Source: Botrytis cinerea B05.10
Lineage: Eukaryota > Ascomycota > Leotiomycetes > Helotiales > Sclerotiniaceae
Assembly (NCBI RefSeq): GCF_000143535.2
Contig: NC_037325.1
Coordinates: 620,001 to 684,000 of the forward strand
Reading direction: 5' to 3'
DNA: 64,000 nt
Shown here: one piece after another, positions 50,506-62,800 of the stretch
How the letters are laid out: each line of letters begins with the position of its first letter
Numbering within the stretch: position 1 is the first letter of the stretch
Notes under the pieces: generated by a model
Databases searched by the model: none
What the model saw: only the letters and a program-made list of their open reading frames with translations
What the model was told of the DNA's origin: nothing
Program-made: the position numbers and the translations under genes

Positions 50506-52051
50506 CTAAGCTGTCAAAATAGTAAATGATTGGCTTGTAGCATCACCAGCACAAGTAGTAGAATCCAACTTTCCAGCAGCGTTTGCCACAAGACAGGTTG
50601 CATTATTCCCATTTTCAGGAGCAAGTAAAATGTCTGTTGGGCCTTCTGTGAAAGGGAATAATTGCGAGTTTGTTACTAGACCATCTGTGAAAAACGTTAG
50701 CGGAATTTTTTTTCCAATGATATAAAACGATTTCGAAAATACATACCGCCATCGGCTCTTCCCCCGCAAGAAAACATAATAACTGTATCGCCGGCGGTTC
50801 TTCTCGGGTCAAAGTTAAGACATCCTTGAGTCTGTTCAGGATTATTAGCATCTTGCGACGACTGTTTGCAGTGAAAAAGACTACTTACCAAGCTGCTAAC
50901 TACAAGCACCGAGCCGGCCACGTCATTATGCTTCCCACTTGTAACAATATCCCAAGCTTGATTTTGGCTTCCATCACATGCTTGTAGAGTGATCGGAATC
51001 AGATTCTGCCTAAAGTCGCCCGCAGTTGGATCGACGAATAGACATTGACCAGATGCATCTTTCAAAGAGACGGACGAAAAGGCCTTTACGGCAGTATCAT
51101 CTAATTCATTGGCTTCAGCTGCAGCGGAAGGATCGAGTACGCCTCCAGCACGGGACACAGGAAGAGGAGTTGTTGGATTGCTTGTTGGTACAGCGGAGGC
51201 GGCTGCGGTAACAGCCACTGAAGATATCAGAACAGTTGATGACGAAGCGTCTGCCGCGCTCGAGGCCGCTGGTGCAACAAAGCTAGCGATTGCTGGATCG
51301 GCCGCGGCACTTGAGGCACCGAAATTAAACGTTTGGCTAGAGTCAGACCCATCACAGGGAGCCTGATCAAGAACGTTGGCAGCAGTAGTAGATAAACAGG
51401 TGCCTGGGGCATTTTCGGGAGAAAGAGTAAGTGGACCGGAAGTTCCATTGAATGGAAAGAGCTGGGAATTTGTGACGAGCCCATCTAATTCAGGTCAGTA
51501 AGAACCCGGCGACCAAAGGCAATAATACGTACCTCCGTCAGCTCGACCACCGCAAGAAAACATAATGACGGTATTACCCGCCGCACGGCGAGGATCAAAG
51601 TTCAAGCAAGCTTGGGTCTAAACACATTAGTCCTTGAAAGAAACGAGAAAACGCCTGATTTTGCCCACCAAAGTATTGACGACTAGCATACTATCTGCTA
51701 CATTGTTGTGCTTTCCACTTGTGAGAACATCCCAAAGCTGCCCCGTACTGCCATCACAGGCAGCTATTTGGATTGGTGTCAAGTTTGCTCTGAAATCACC
51801 GGAAAGTTCATCCACGAAGAGACACTGCCCTGATGAAGTCTGAATCTGAATCAGTACTTAAAAAAGTAAGCCTAAGCAGAGGAAGACTATACTGTGATTG
51901 GAACTGACGTGAAAGCTCTTGCTGCAGTATTGTCCCGTTGTTGTGCTTCCTCAAAGGCAGTTTGGTCAAGAGAAGCGACCACTCTTTTTCGAAAGGCGGG
52001 GGAAGCAAAAACCCGTGTTGCTAAAAGTAACAATGAAAGTGAGGGGTACAT
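50506..52051 (-). CDS. Secreted protein with two tandem ricin-B-like (QxW) modules
   Basis: Six exons on minus: 52051-51893, 51839-51669, 51617-51533, 51484-50889, 50831-50747, 50684-50506, giving 424 residues. A signal peptide covers about 1-16 (Leu-rich, before SPAFRKR). Each module contains SGQCLFVD, an ACDGS-x-GQ/NQ-x-WD QxW motif, TSGKHN, CLNFDPRR, VIMFSCGGRADG, DGLVTNSQLFPF and a TCL tail. Module 1 is about 59-200; module 2 is about 270-424. An Ala/Ser/Val/Pro-rich linker separates them. Introns inside the two modules sit at identical positions and phases (0, then 1), and two corresponding exons are exactly 85 nt. A carbohydrate-binding wall or effector-like role is inferred from the QxW beta-trefoil pattern; I do not recognise the exact family. 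Exon 2 has two candidate acceptors six bases apart. Confidence 0.85.
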
Positions 52052-53070
52052 GATTACAGGTTGACATGTAATAGGGCTAAAATGATTAATGGCAAGGGGT
52101 ATGAAATACTTCGTACACTTGTTGAAAAGAATGAAGGACTGCCCAGCAGTTTAAGAAGGTAGAATTTAAAATATAGAATGAAATACTAAGAAAGAGTAAT
52201 GAAAGTAGGGATTTAGAAATGATCGCAATTGAGGTTTGTGATGTGCAATAAAGCAGAAAACACACGACGGTATATATCAACTTTACATACTTGAGTAACA
52301 TTACACCAGCGACCCTCGAAACACTTCCTATCAAAGGTCACAGCATATGGATTATTCAAAAGCAACGACACTTGGTAATTAGGAACCTTACCAAGAAGCC
52401 CCCTTATGGTTATCCTTAACACAGAATAAGCAGAACGTCAACGTTGTTCAAGCAAACATGCAAGCAATGAAACCCTACGCGTCGCAAATCTTGTTCCCGT
52501 GTAGCCGTTTCATTTGGCGGTTAGGAGGTCAAGTCTCGGGCCAGGTCTCGGGAAAATCTGTTTGATCTACACTGATTGATCTGATCATTCGTCAAATGAT
52601 GAGTGTTCATCTGATCTCCGTTTTGAGTTTAATTTTCAGATGATTTATTATTTCTGAAAGAAGGAGGATTTGTTCCTGTTAGTTCCCGAGAAAGATTTTG
52701 ACACAAGCCCTCAATTTCAGATGACCGTCGAAACGAGCTTGGCGGCCCTGGCATCAGCTCCTATACGTCAAATCAGACGACAAGGATGTCTAACTGCAAG
52801 GGCGGTTCATTCGTTCGCCAATTCATTTAACATATCTCCAAGCCAGAGATCAAATTGCGACACAATTCCACTTCATGTTGTAGCACTCGAAACTTTGGTT
52901 AGCATGAAATTGAATTAGTACTGCATGATAGATTTATACGGCACAGAATTCAACGTTTGGAAGAGACAATCATGGACAAATTAGAATACTCGTTGGACAT
53001 CGTAAATTGTCTTTCATAATTCATGACGACTTGGTATTTTACATTCCCACGCGCTTTTAATGCATTATAT
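52052..53070. other. Intergenic region upstream of the secreted repeat gene
   Basis: 1 kb between the ATG of the secreted protein and the CCT8 stop. An 82-codon plus frame (52670-52918) shows no domain. A T-rich minus-strand leader precedes the secreted gene. Confidence 0.45.
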
Positions 53071-54868
53071 CTAATCTTCATCCCAGTTCTATCACAATCA
53101 GTAAGGGTCATTGTCAATGGAAGGATTGTGAACTTACAGGATTTGGTCCTGGAGGCTTTGGTCCACCAGCTTGTCTAGCAACAATAATTTGATCAACAGA
53201 GAGCACAGTTCTTGCGGCCTCGGTAGCGAGCTTGATAGCCCAACTCTTTGAGATCATAAGATCTAAGATACCCTCTTGCTTTGCATCAAGAGTTCCAGTA
53301 TCATCCTCGTTCTATTGCAAAATCAGTATAAATCTGACGAGATGGTACCAACAGGGCTTACCTCAATATCAACACCGGTATTCCAGTTATCGTGCTTGTG
53401 GTGAGCAGTATAAAGTCTGCTTAATGTCTCTGTGGCATCAAGACCAGCACTTTCTGCAATTGTTCTTGGAATAACTTCGAAAGCCTCGCCAAACTTGCGG
53501 ATGGAGTATTGAGCCAAACCAGGTGTTCGGTCACCGAATGCTTGTATCCTCTCAACCAATTGAATTTCTGTAGCTCCGGCACCTGGTACGAGTCTTGGAT
53601 CTCTCGTGATAGCCTTAACAACATTGACACCATCATCAACAGCACGCTCGACATCATCAAGATGATTCATTGTTGCTCCTCGAAGAACTAAAGTGGCAGT
53701 TTTTGTGGTTTCGTTCTCTTGTCTGAAAACTGTGACTCTATCTCCACCAATCTCCAGGGTCTCCACAATATCAACACTTCCCATCTCATCAGGCATTGGT
53801 GCTCCAAGTCGAGCTAGCGGAGTAGCGCCGACGACTCTACATAATCTTCTGAGTTCGAACTTGCTGAGAATACGGATGACCAAAATACCGAAGCGGTTGA
53901 GGTAATGCATGGCAAGTTCACCTACGGTGGAACCAGCAACGACGACTCGTAGACCGGAATCGTAAAGCTCCTTGATGGCAGTCTCCAACTGGTTCTCTTC
54001 TCCCTTTGTGAAATCCAACATCTCCTTGGCGTTATGTAATAAAACGGTACCCTTGGTTTCTGTTTGACTGATGTCGATTGGGCATGAGAACACACCAACC
54101 TTAGCCCTGCTGGCCTTTTTGACTGATCCATCTGGTTCACGGCCGAAAACCATACCCTTGACAACCCTACTTTGTTCCAAGCTTCCTCCCATAATCTTAA
54201 CGACTCTGATGTTATCGACGTTGAAATTGATGGGATTCTTTGGGAGAACGGCTAAAACAGCTTCGGCGACCATGTTTGCTAGGAAATCCTCGTTGCCGTT
54301 TTGTTTGCTTGCAATAACAGTTCGAATAGCTTTGCTGAGTTCGGCCTGCGATCGCATATCCTCTACTTTGTCCACCACTAAGTTCTCTAACTCTTCCAAA
54401 GCAAACTTCTGTGCTCGCTCGTAACCTATAACCACATCACTTGTTTTTAATCCCATTCTTAACAGATCTTCAGCTTTCTTTAAGAGTTCTCCTGCAAGAA
54501 CAATGACTAAGTTTGTAGCATCTCCCATCTCAGCTTCCTGTTGCTGACTGGCCATGACGATAAGCTTTGCTGCGGGGTGGACAACATCGAGTTCTCGAAG
54601 GATAGTTGCGGCGTCTGATGTGAGGATCATCTTTTGCAGATGGTTAATGACAATCTTGTTTCGTCCATAAGGCCCTAAAGAAGTTTGAACGGTCGAGGCA
54701 ATAGTCCGGCATGCATCGATGTTACGAATAACGGCTCCATCTTCAGAATCATAGCTTTGGAGGGGGTTAGCTTTTGTAGTTTGTACGGAATTTGGGGAGA
54801 AACTCATACTTTTGGTAACCTTGTTTGAAGAGGTTAGAATTTGGGGCATTTGGGATATTGAGAGACAT
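53071..54868 (-). CDS. CCT8: CCT/TRiC chaperonin subunit theta
   Basis: Four exons on minus (54868-54810, 54754-53362, 53311-53138, 53088-53071) encode 547 residues, the usual length. Exon 1 reads MSLNIPNAPNSNLFKQGYQ and joins to YDSEDGAVIRNIDACR, the theta-type N terminus. Group II chaperonin motifs are SLGPYGRNKIVINH, EMGDATNLVIVLAG (ATP-binding loop), VVAGSTVGELAMHYL and LVPGAGATEIQL. The last exon is only 18 nt and encodes NWDED after PPGPNP, which restores the conserved acidic end; without it the ORF would be truncated. CCT8 is one of eight subunits of the cytosolic ring that folds actin and tubulin. It is divergently arranged with the Iec3-type gene across 640 bases. Confidence 0.96.
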
Positions 54869-55508
54869 CTTGAAATGTGTTCAGTAGAAAGATCTCTTGC
54901 GTTGATATTATCCTTCCCTTCCTGCTCAGGGAAAAAAGTCGCGTCTATCTGCCTTTTTTGGTGGAGGAAGCGTGGATGTTGGCCTTAATTTGTGAGGCAT
55001 CAATAATTTTCCATGCTTGCTTAGGAGGTGCCATGCCATAGTTTACCCGACTTGAATAGCTTCATGGAACCAAAGAATGAAATGCGATCTGGAGCTTAAA
55101 TTTGAGACAACCAACGCAGTTCCTATAAAACCGTACAGACATTTGCATCACACAAAACTCGCCAGAACAACCATCAAATTTGCGCAAAATCCAAGGTGGA
55201 AATTCAATACAATCAATTCATCGGTTTCAATAGCACGTACGTTGGGTTATTCCATTTATGAGGCTTGATAGCTATAAAAAGCACCCCAAACCAAGGCAGT
55301 GAAACGAATCTCGTGCTAATAACCACACTCCAGATTGCGCTCCACAACCAACATATCTCCTTCAACCACGTTTTTATCACGTCAATCGCCGTTGCAATAT
55401 CAATTCGAGAACTTCAGGTGTCGCATTACTGTGAAGCTCAGGATAGTGGTTGATCCCCTTCGAAGCACAACTTCCACGTTATCTGTTGGACAACCACCAT
55501 AAATCAAA
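54869..55508. other. Bidirectional promoter region between CCT8 and the Iec3-type gene
   Basis: 640 bases with no supported coding frame. It is expected to hold both promoters, head to head. No clear TATA element. Confidence 0.55.
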
Positions 55509-56475
55509 ATGGCGTCCAACGGAACATCACAAAACCCACCAACACTTCCCCCATCGGTCGAAGAATCATACAAACGCAAATGCATTCAACTCAAGACTCG
55601 AATGAACGAGGTCGAAGAAGCAAATGATGCCGCACGCCTCAGGTTATCACGAATGCGTCGAGCAATTAACAAGATGCGTCTAGAGCGAGCCTTCTTGTTG
55701 GAACAAATGTCGAAACGAACGAGTACAAATGTGGAAGATTCAGAGGGTTCCCCGAGCCCACCTCCAACAGTAGGTTTACTTACATCTCTTCTTCCGCGTC
55801 GTTTCTATATGATTGCAAGCACACATCTGACACAGAAACCCATAGCCTCAAGAAAAGCCATTGCGCACAAAGCGTGGCCATCGTAAGCCCTCTTTCCTGA
55901 ATACCCTCGGTGATCCAACCGTTCCTCTGCCCAGCAGCTTAAACGCCAATCTCGCCATCTCACCTTCTTCCTCCTCTTTCTCCCACACACATCTCGATAT
56001 GCCTAGCAACCCTAGCCAGGGAACATTTAATAGCTTCAATACCCCCCTTGTCCATCCACAACCAATCTCTCCCCGCCGCGCACTCTCAAATTCTACTCCT
56101 ATGGGCGGTCGAACACCACACTCAGCCTCACATTCTCCATCTATCCCTCCTTCTGGACCACCCAAAACGCCTGCATCGGGCTTCGAACTATACTGCCAGG
56201 AATTACGTGGGCCCATGATGGTACAGCATAGACGTGGTATTAAAGAAGGAAACCTTGACATCGACCGTCTTTTGGCAACCGGATGGAGAGAAGCAGATAC
56301 TGCAACCACAGAACGATACGAAAATCTATTCAAAGCAATGCAAAATGCAAAGAAACTCGAAAACAGCACCCCTTTGGATGACGATGTAGAAATGGGTGAT
56401 AGTGGTCGTGAAGAAACACCTAGTGGCAACGGAGCCAATGGGGCTGCCAGCTTCACATCTGTGAACAGAAGCTAG
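55509..56475 (+). CDS. INO80 chromatin-remodelling complex subunit, Iec3 family
   Basis: Two exons (55509-55769 and 55846-56475; intron GTAGGT to CCATAG) give 296 residues. The acceptor at 55845 is the only nearby one that continues without a stop (PPPT then PQEKPLRTKRGHRK). Residues about 18-66 form the charged helical Iec3 block: SYKRKCIQLKTRMNEVEEAN, then RLERAFLLEQM. The middle is Ser/Pro-rich. The C-terminal block FELYCQELRGPMM to RLLATGWREAD and TERYENLFKAM resembles the degenerate HMG-box-like tail seen in these subunits. In fission yeast Iec3 belongs to INO80; a nuclear remodelling role is inferred. Confidence 0.75.
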
Positions 56476-57508
56476 ATACAATCTTCGGAGTTTACTTGGC
56501 AATCGAGAAATGGAAAGGATCTGGATCAATATGATATGCGAATGGGATAATGGAAGAACGAAAATATTCGAAATTTGGCGTTAGGGGGCGTGAAGATGAA
56601 CCAAGCTGCTTGCTTGCAATATTAGAATTCCTTTTTGATTTTCATGAGATGGAACCTTTCGTGTAGATATCCATCTGCGTATGTATTTGGTAGTCCAGTT
56701 CTTTTGGATGTAATATTAACTTCATATGATCTTACTATTTCTTGACTATGCTAAAGTGCCCCCTTTGATATACCCGAGAATAGATCAGAAAGTGTTCAGC
56801 TCGTCAAACATATATAAGCTGCCAAAGAAGTATTGAGACTGTACCCCATCACCTACAATAGGTTGCCAATAAACATCTTTCACCTCACATTACACTTCAC
56901 ATCCTGCCATAACAGATAATCCAAATTTATTCACTTGGTCCTTTCCATTCTTACATATGACGCTATCTAAATATACAAGTCCCCCCCATAAGCTACCCTT
57001 TCCTACGAAATACAAATTCCCCATCTATCCAAATACCAAAACGCCCGTTTCGCTCCACGCCATGCATGCACGCACATAGGCCTTCAAGTACTATGTGATG
57101 TAATTATTATGTACAGGCTTGTAAGTTCTGCCCCAAAGAAACGAATAGAAAATAAGAAAGAAAAAAAAAAAAAAAACGCCTGCGTTCCCCTGGAATCAGA
57201 TCTTGTGTACAAATGTTTCGAATGCCATACCAATAGTAAAAGGAATTGGAATGGTGGGCGGCGATTATGTTAATGTCCAGTAGGATGTTCGTGTGATGAT
57301 TTTGTATGCTATGGCAATTTTCTTTGTCTCTTTTCTAGCTTGAAATGTTGGTTAAATGATAACTTCATTGAAGTCCAACAATGAAGATTTCTTGGAATTC
57401 AGATGCCCTGGAACATAGAAGCGATTTTGAACACTTGAATAATCCAAATATCAAATCAAATCTCTTCATAGCCAAGTGGTTGAGAGAGCGAGTACGTAGT
57501 TCTGTGAA
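56476..57508. other. Convergent 3' region between Iec3-type and Rmd1-type genes
   Basis: 1 kb with both 3' untranslated regions expected. A homopolymeric A run of about 18 lies at 57155-57175. No gene seen. Confidence 0.5.
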
Positions 57509-59150
57509 TTATTCGCCGACTGACAAATCGACGACAATATTAAGAACTGCAACTAGAATTTCCACAGCGATCAGAACGATGACAACCCACTCTAGCTTCT
57601 CACCATGTCTGTGACTGAGTTGATCCTTTAGAACTGCCAACAAGTCCGCAATGACATCCAGTCTCTCATTCAGCAGCTTTACCCTCTGATCCATTTCTAG
57701 GTAACTTCTCACAGCTTGGTAAATTGGTTCCAGTTGCGGTTCTGACCAAAACAACTCAGGCGTATCTAGGATTGAACCATTAAGATGGATATTTATGCGG
57801 AGGATGAAGAGCTCGCCGATTTGCATATTGATTCTTTTTCGTGGGAGATCAATAGCTCCCGTGAGCGCGATTTGGGTAGGAATGTCTTTGTTTTCGTCGA
57901 TGGTGCTGTCTACTAAAGATTCAAAAAGTGAGGTCTGAATTAGATAGTTAGTACCTTAACGAAGATCGGATTCAAAGACGAAATACCTTAACACTTTGCG
58001 CCAAGCCGTGGGAAATCGCTAGTTTGGTCATATAATTTCTCTTGTCCTTCAATGTGATAAAATCGTTGTAAATCCTAGCTTGATACTCTACAGTGTAGTA
58101 GAAGTTGAAAGACTCCATTTCCACATCATTAGCTGCGAATTTGCCGCTCTCGAACCTCGCTATGTCCTTCAGGAACCTCTGCTCGTCCTCTTTAGACATA
58201 CCCCATATTACCACAACTCCATAGCCGAATAGGAACACTTCGGGCGTATGAATTCGAGTATCAAAGTCGGGGTTGCTTTCCGATATAAGAGCTTCGGTCT
58301 CGTTCTCTATTTGTCGCTCCATGATTTCTGGGAGAATGTTGTTAGCGGGAGAGTGGTCGCCATTGCTAATAGCAACATCGCCGCCATTGGTATGTAGGTC
58401 TATAAGGTCTTCTCGACGTTGTTTGTTGTTGTCTTCCACCTCAATAACACTATCCGAATGTCTTCGCTCCGTCAACTTTACCGGCGCACTATGTACCTCC
58501 ATGTCCCTATCCGAAGGCGTCTTCCCATGGTCTTTGCCGTATCTAAATGGTGTGTATATACATTCATCGAACAATTTTGGGTTTGCTCCCTTCGTCTTCT
58601 TGCCCCGACCATTTAGGAAGCGCATCACATTTTCCAATTGATATTTGTTAGCAGTACAGTATGCGGTAACACGAGGCAATCGAGCGCGATCGGCCTTCCC
58701 CAGCCTTGCAGCATCTCTACGCGCCGTTGGATCTTTGATGCGTGTAAATTGAGAATAAACGTCTCGCCCGCTCTCTTCGTCAGGTCCATCCGAGCCAACC
58801 TCCAAATCTGGCAGATACTTGAGTTTCTGTGTGATCTTACTAGCTCTTTGAGGGCCTATCTTTGATGCCGGGTGCATTGGCACTTGAGGGGATCCATGAC
58901 TGTTTCGACGTCGAAGTTTGCTATTGAGAGAAGGTGGTGATGGGGCTATTGTTCTAGGCGACTGTGTATATTCATTGGAATCGATTGTCCTGAGTGATTG
59001 TGAAGGTTCATTCAAGCCAATTGTCCTAACAGTTGGATTGTCATTGAAGGTAACATTCCTTGGAGCTTTCTTGGAGGTATTTGTAGGACTGAGAGTTTGT
59101 TGGTCGAGAAGAGGTGTATGCTCCGAGGGGCTGGCGCTGGTGAAAGCCAT
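57509..59150 (-). CDS. Rmd1/Sif2-type DUF155 family membrane protein
   Basis: Two exons (59150-57987, 57934-57509; intron GTATTT, branch CTAAC, acceptor TTCAG) encode 529 residues from MAFTSASPSEHTPLL. The N-terminal 130 residues are Ser/Pro/Thr-rich. The DUF155 domain begins near PRVTAYCTANKYQLENVMRFL. It continues through VFLFGYGVVVIWGM and FNFYYTVEYQARIYNDFITL into exon 2, with RKRINMQIGELFILRINIHL and the helical SYLEMDQRVKLLNERLDVI. A C-terminal TM segment follows (WVVIVLIAVEILVAVLNIVV). Yeast Rmd1/Rmd8 relatives are required for meiotic nuclear division. This is the cytoplasmic Rmd1/Rmd8-like branch rather than mitochondrial RMND1, judged by the Ser-rich head; moderate certainty on branch. 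Confidence 0.85.
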
Positions 59151-59890
59151 AGGAACGTTAGTCGTGTGTATTAATTCTATCTCTATCGACAAGAAGTTGA
59201 AAAGAAGGATTTCAAAGTAGAAAGTTATATGTGCATAGAATTGATTGATGTATTAATGTACCTAGTAGTAATCCATGAAGTCAAAAATTTACAACTGTGA
59301 AATGACGTTTATTGAGGAAGCACCATTTGGGCAAGCTTTCATGAACAAATCGTGAGATCCGTGCGGGAGCGTTAAACCTCATTTGGAACGGCTAGCATAT
59401 CGTATTCAGAACCCGCACATCGGATTTTGATATCAACGGTACGGTTTATTACTACAGGTTGATTTTGATTCGAGACTATATGCAATCAGGATTCAATTTG
59501 CATTCGAAGACGACGAGCTTATTATGTCATTATCGGATTCCAACCCCGAAGCGACGGTAGCAACAACCAGGTACCATTATGGGCCTTTCTCTCGAATGCT
59601 CCCTCTTCATGACATAAGATCTTAGACGTGGCATACATCAGAGAGCTAATGGCACAGGATTTGGTTGAGAAGCATGGCACCAATCATCAGAGGTCTCCGA
59701 GTTCATTATATGCGTGGGAAGGTCATGATTACTTTGTCTCATTGGTAGCTTTTATCCCTATGGCTGAGGCTGTGTTTCAACCTGCATATCTCAGCCCCAG
59801 ATAGCATTACCAGCCTATTCGAGTCCTTGAGATATTTCATAGGTTCCTGCGACTTCACTTCCCAAGTGCATTCATTCTAAAATAATCATT
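59151..59890. other. Divergent promoter region between Rmd1-type and NLR genes
   Basis: 740 bases between divergent start codons. No coding frame with features. The NLR leader ends in an AT-rich AAAATAATCATT directly before ATG. Confidence 0.5.
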
Positions 59891-62800
59891 ATGTCTGGAG
59901 TTGAGTTTATCGCTGTCCTTGGAGTTGCTTCCAATGTCATAGCAGTTGTGGATGCTTGCACCAAGATACAGAATCGCATTCAATCATATCGACAAAACAC
60001 TGCTTTTCGCGATTTATCTGTCCAGTTACCTTTACTTGTCTCGGCCATTGGGTCTTTGAGATCTCCTCAATATCGTGATCGTCTAGATTCTTCGACCGAA
60101 AAGGCATTAGTTCGTGTCCTGGAGGGATGTCTTCGTCAATTGCAAACTCTGGAGAGTTTGATTAAAGACTTGACACCTAGTAGCACAGCATCCAAACTAC
60201 AGAAGACTTGGAAAGGAATCAGAAGTTTTGGCAAAGATACTAAAGTGCGGGAGATAGTCGGTATTCTGGCAGAATATAAGTCGACTATCGCATTGCACCT
60301 TTCTACAGTGCATGTTCACATCACTACAAAATCCGGATCGTCATTATCTGAACAAAGATCGTACTTTGATGTTCCTCAGTCGAGAGTTTCACATTTTGTT
60401 GGCCGAAAAGATGTTCTAAATCGAATTCAAACAGCATTAGAAGCTAGCCACAACGACCCTTCGATTGTCGTTCTTACTGGAGTGGGAGGTCAAGGGAAAA
60501 CTCAGATTGCTCTAGAATTTATTCACCAGCACATGAAACTCTATAAAGGTGTGTTTTGGATCGATGCGTCATCGCAGAAGTCCGCTTCTCGCGGATTCGA
60601 GAGAATTTTGAAGACAATCGACAGTTCTGCAGTTCTTGTTGGCGGCGAGGAAAGCAAATCAGCTGTGAAAAATATCTTGGGCGATTGGAAGGAACCATGG
60701 CTATTAGTTTTCGATAATTACGACGATCCAAAATCTTTCAGTGATTTGCCATCCTATTTTCCAAAGGCCACTTCTAAAGAAAACGCCATCATCGTGACAA
60801 GTCGTCACATATCAAGCGGTAGACTTGGCAGTCACCTGAAGTTAGATGGACTGACCGAGGAAGAAAGTGTACAGTTATTGACATCCAGATGCACTTCAGT
60901 CTCAAGTTCTGAGGATGATTTAAATCAGGGAAGAGATATAGTAAAAAAATTAGGATACCTACCACTTGCTATTGATCAAGCAGCAAGTTACATTTCAATT
61001 CGCCATCTTCCGCTTCACATATTTTCAGACCACTTTCAGCGGCGAAGGGAATTCATACTGAGAGATACTCCGCAGTCTTTGTGGGAGTATCAAAAACGTA
61101 GCTTGACCGATTCACAAGAAACTTCCGAGCATTTATCAGTCCTTACCACTTGGGAGCTGTCTTTCAATCAGATTTCAGGCAATGATGAGGAGAAGAGGTG
61201 GATTGGCGAATTTTTGGTCCAAGCTGCATACTTCAGCCCAATGAGTATTAGTGAATCACTGTTCAAAACTCATGATATCCACAGTGGCAAGTTTCCAGGA
61301 TGGAGGTTTCTTTTCTCCACACAGGGCTCTTGGGACTCTTTCAAGTTTCAAGATGTTATTGTCGGCCTTGTAAACCTTTCAATTATTCAAAACATGGAGA
61401 TCACGAGTGATGAGGTTCGATTTTCTTTCCATCCATTAGTAAAGGTATTTCTGTTCTCGAAAGCATATCAAGAAAAAGCTGATAAATTTCAGGATTGGTT
61501 GCAACTTAGAGAGTCTGTAGAGAGACGTCGGCCGTGTGTTAGCTTCGCGATCGCATTAACAGCATCTGTTATTCAGGAAACAGACACCGAACTGCTTTCC
61601 CTGCAAAAACGACAGGAGCTGCTATCACATATCGACGCCTGTGTTGAGAACAGATCCTCTTTTTTGACTGACCAGCAGAGTGTTATAGAATACGGAGGCG
61701 TCGTCGAAGGATTTCAAACTACTTTTGCTACATTTTATGGACAACATGATAGAAACGGTGATGCAGAACGTCTATTCATGCATTCTCTTGACATACAAAT
61801 TTCTCTGTTGGGGACAAACAACATTGCGACTCTTAGTACTATGAATAACCTCGCGGCTATGTATCTAGATTCGAGAAGGTTAGAAGAAGCTTGCACTTTA
61901 CTTCGACAAACATTAGAAATTAAGCATACCATGCTTGGTCCGCAACATCCACGGTCGCTCAACACAGCCAACAATCTGGCAAATCTCCTCGTTTTACAAT
62001 TACAATTTGATTCTGCGACAGAAATGTACGAAAAAACCTTGGTAGGGTATCAAAAACTTAACGGTCCCGTCCATAAGACTGTGATAGAGTCACTGAATAA
62101 TTTGGGTGAGGTGGCTATGAAAAGAGGGAACTTCTTGGAAGCGGAAAAATTATTCCAAGAAGGACTAAAAAAGTTAGAACTGCTGAGCGGTGGAGGAGAG
62201 GATGGCTTAGCACTATATATTAAGGCAAATATAGCTTTAGTCTACAAACTTCAGCATCGATACCAAGAAGCAGAACGCTGCTATCATGCCATAATTCGAA
62301 AGCGAAATGCCCTTCTTGGGCCCAAACACTCCTCCACATTGCAATCTATGTGCGAGCTGGGAGATGTCTACTTCGCATTGGGTCAACTCCAGCTTGCCGG
62401 CGAATGGTATATTCACGGATGTGCTAGCAAAGAGCGCGTTATTACAGGGACAACTTTTTACCGCAACCCCGAAGAAGAAGCCGAGAACTTGCATTTAGGT
62501 TTTGAGCTATTAGCAACTTCAAACGATCAAGGAATACCAAGCAAATCGCTCGATACTGAAGTCGCTTCTATCGATCGTCGAGGACCTAGCATTTCAGATG
62601 AGTCTATCGAGAGGTTGGAACCGAATATGCCGAAAGATCCTGGCATATTGGAGTGGCACCACCCGAAGGTGGACAATTCGAATCAACTTCAACTTACTAA
62701 TGGCAAGTTTGACGATGTTCGAATACACATACTGCAAGGGAAAACTTCTTATCTCCCAGATATAAGAATGCGACAACCGGACAGGACTCAACTCCTCGCT

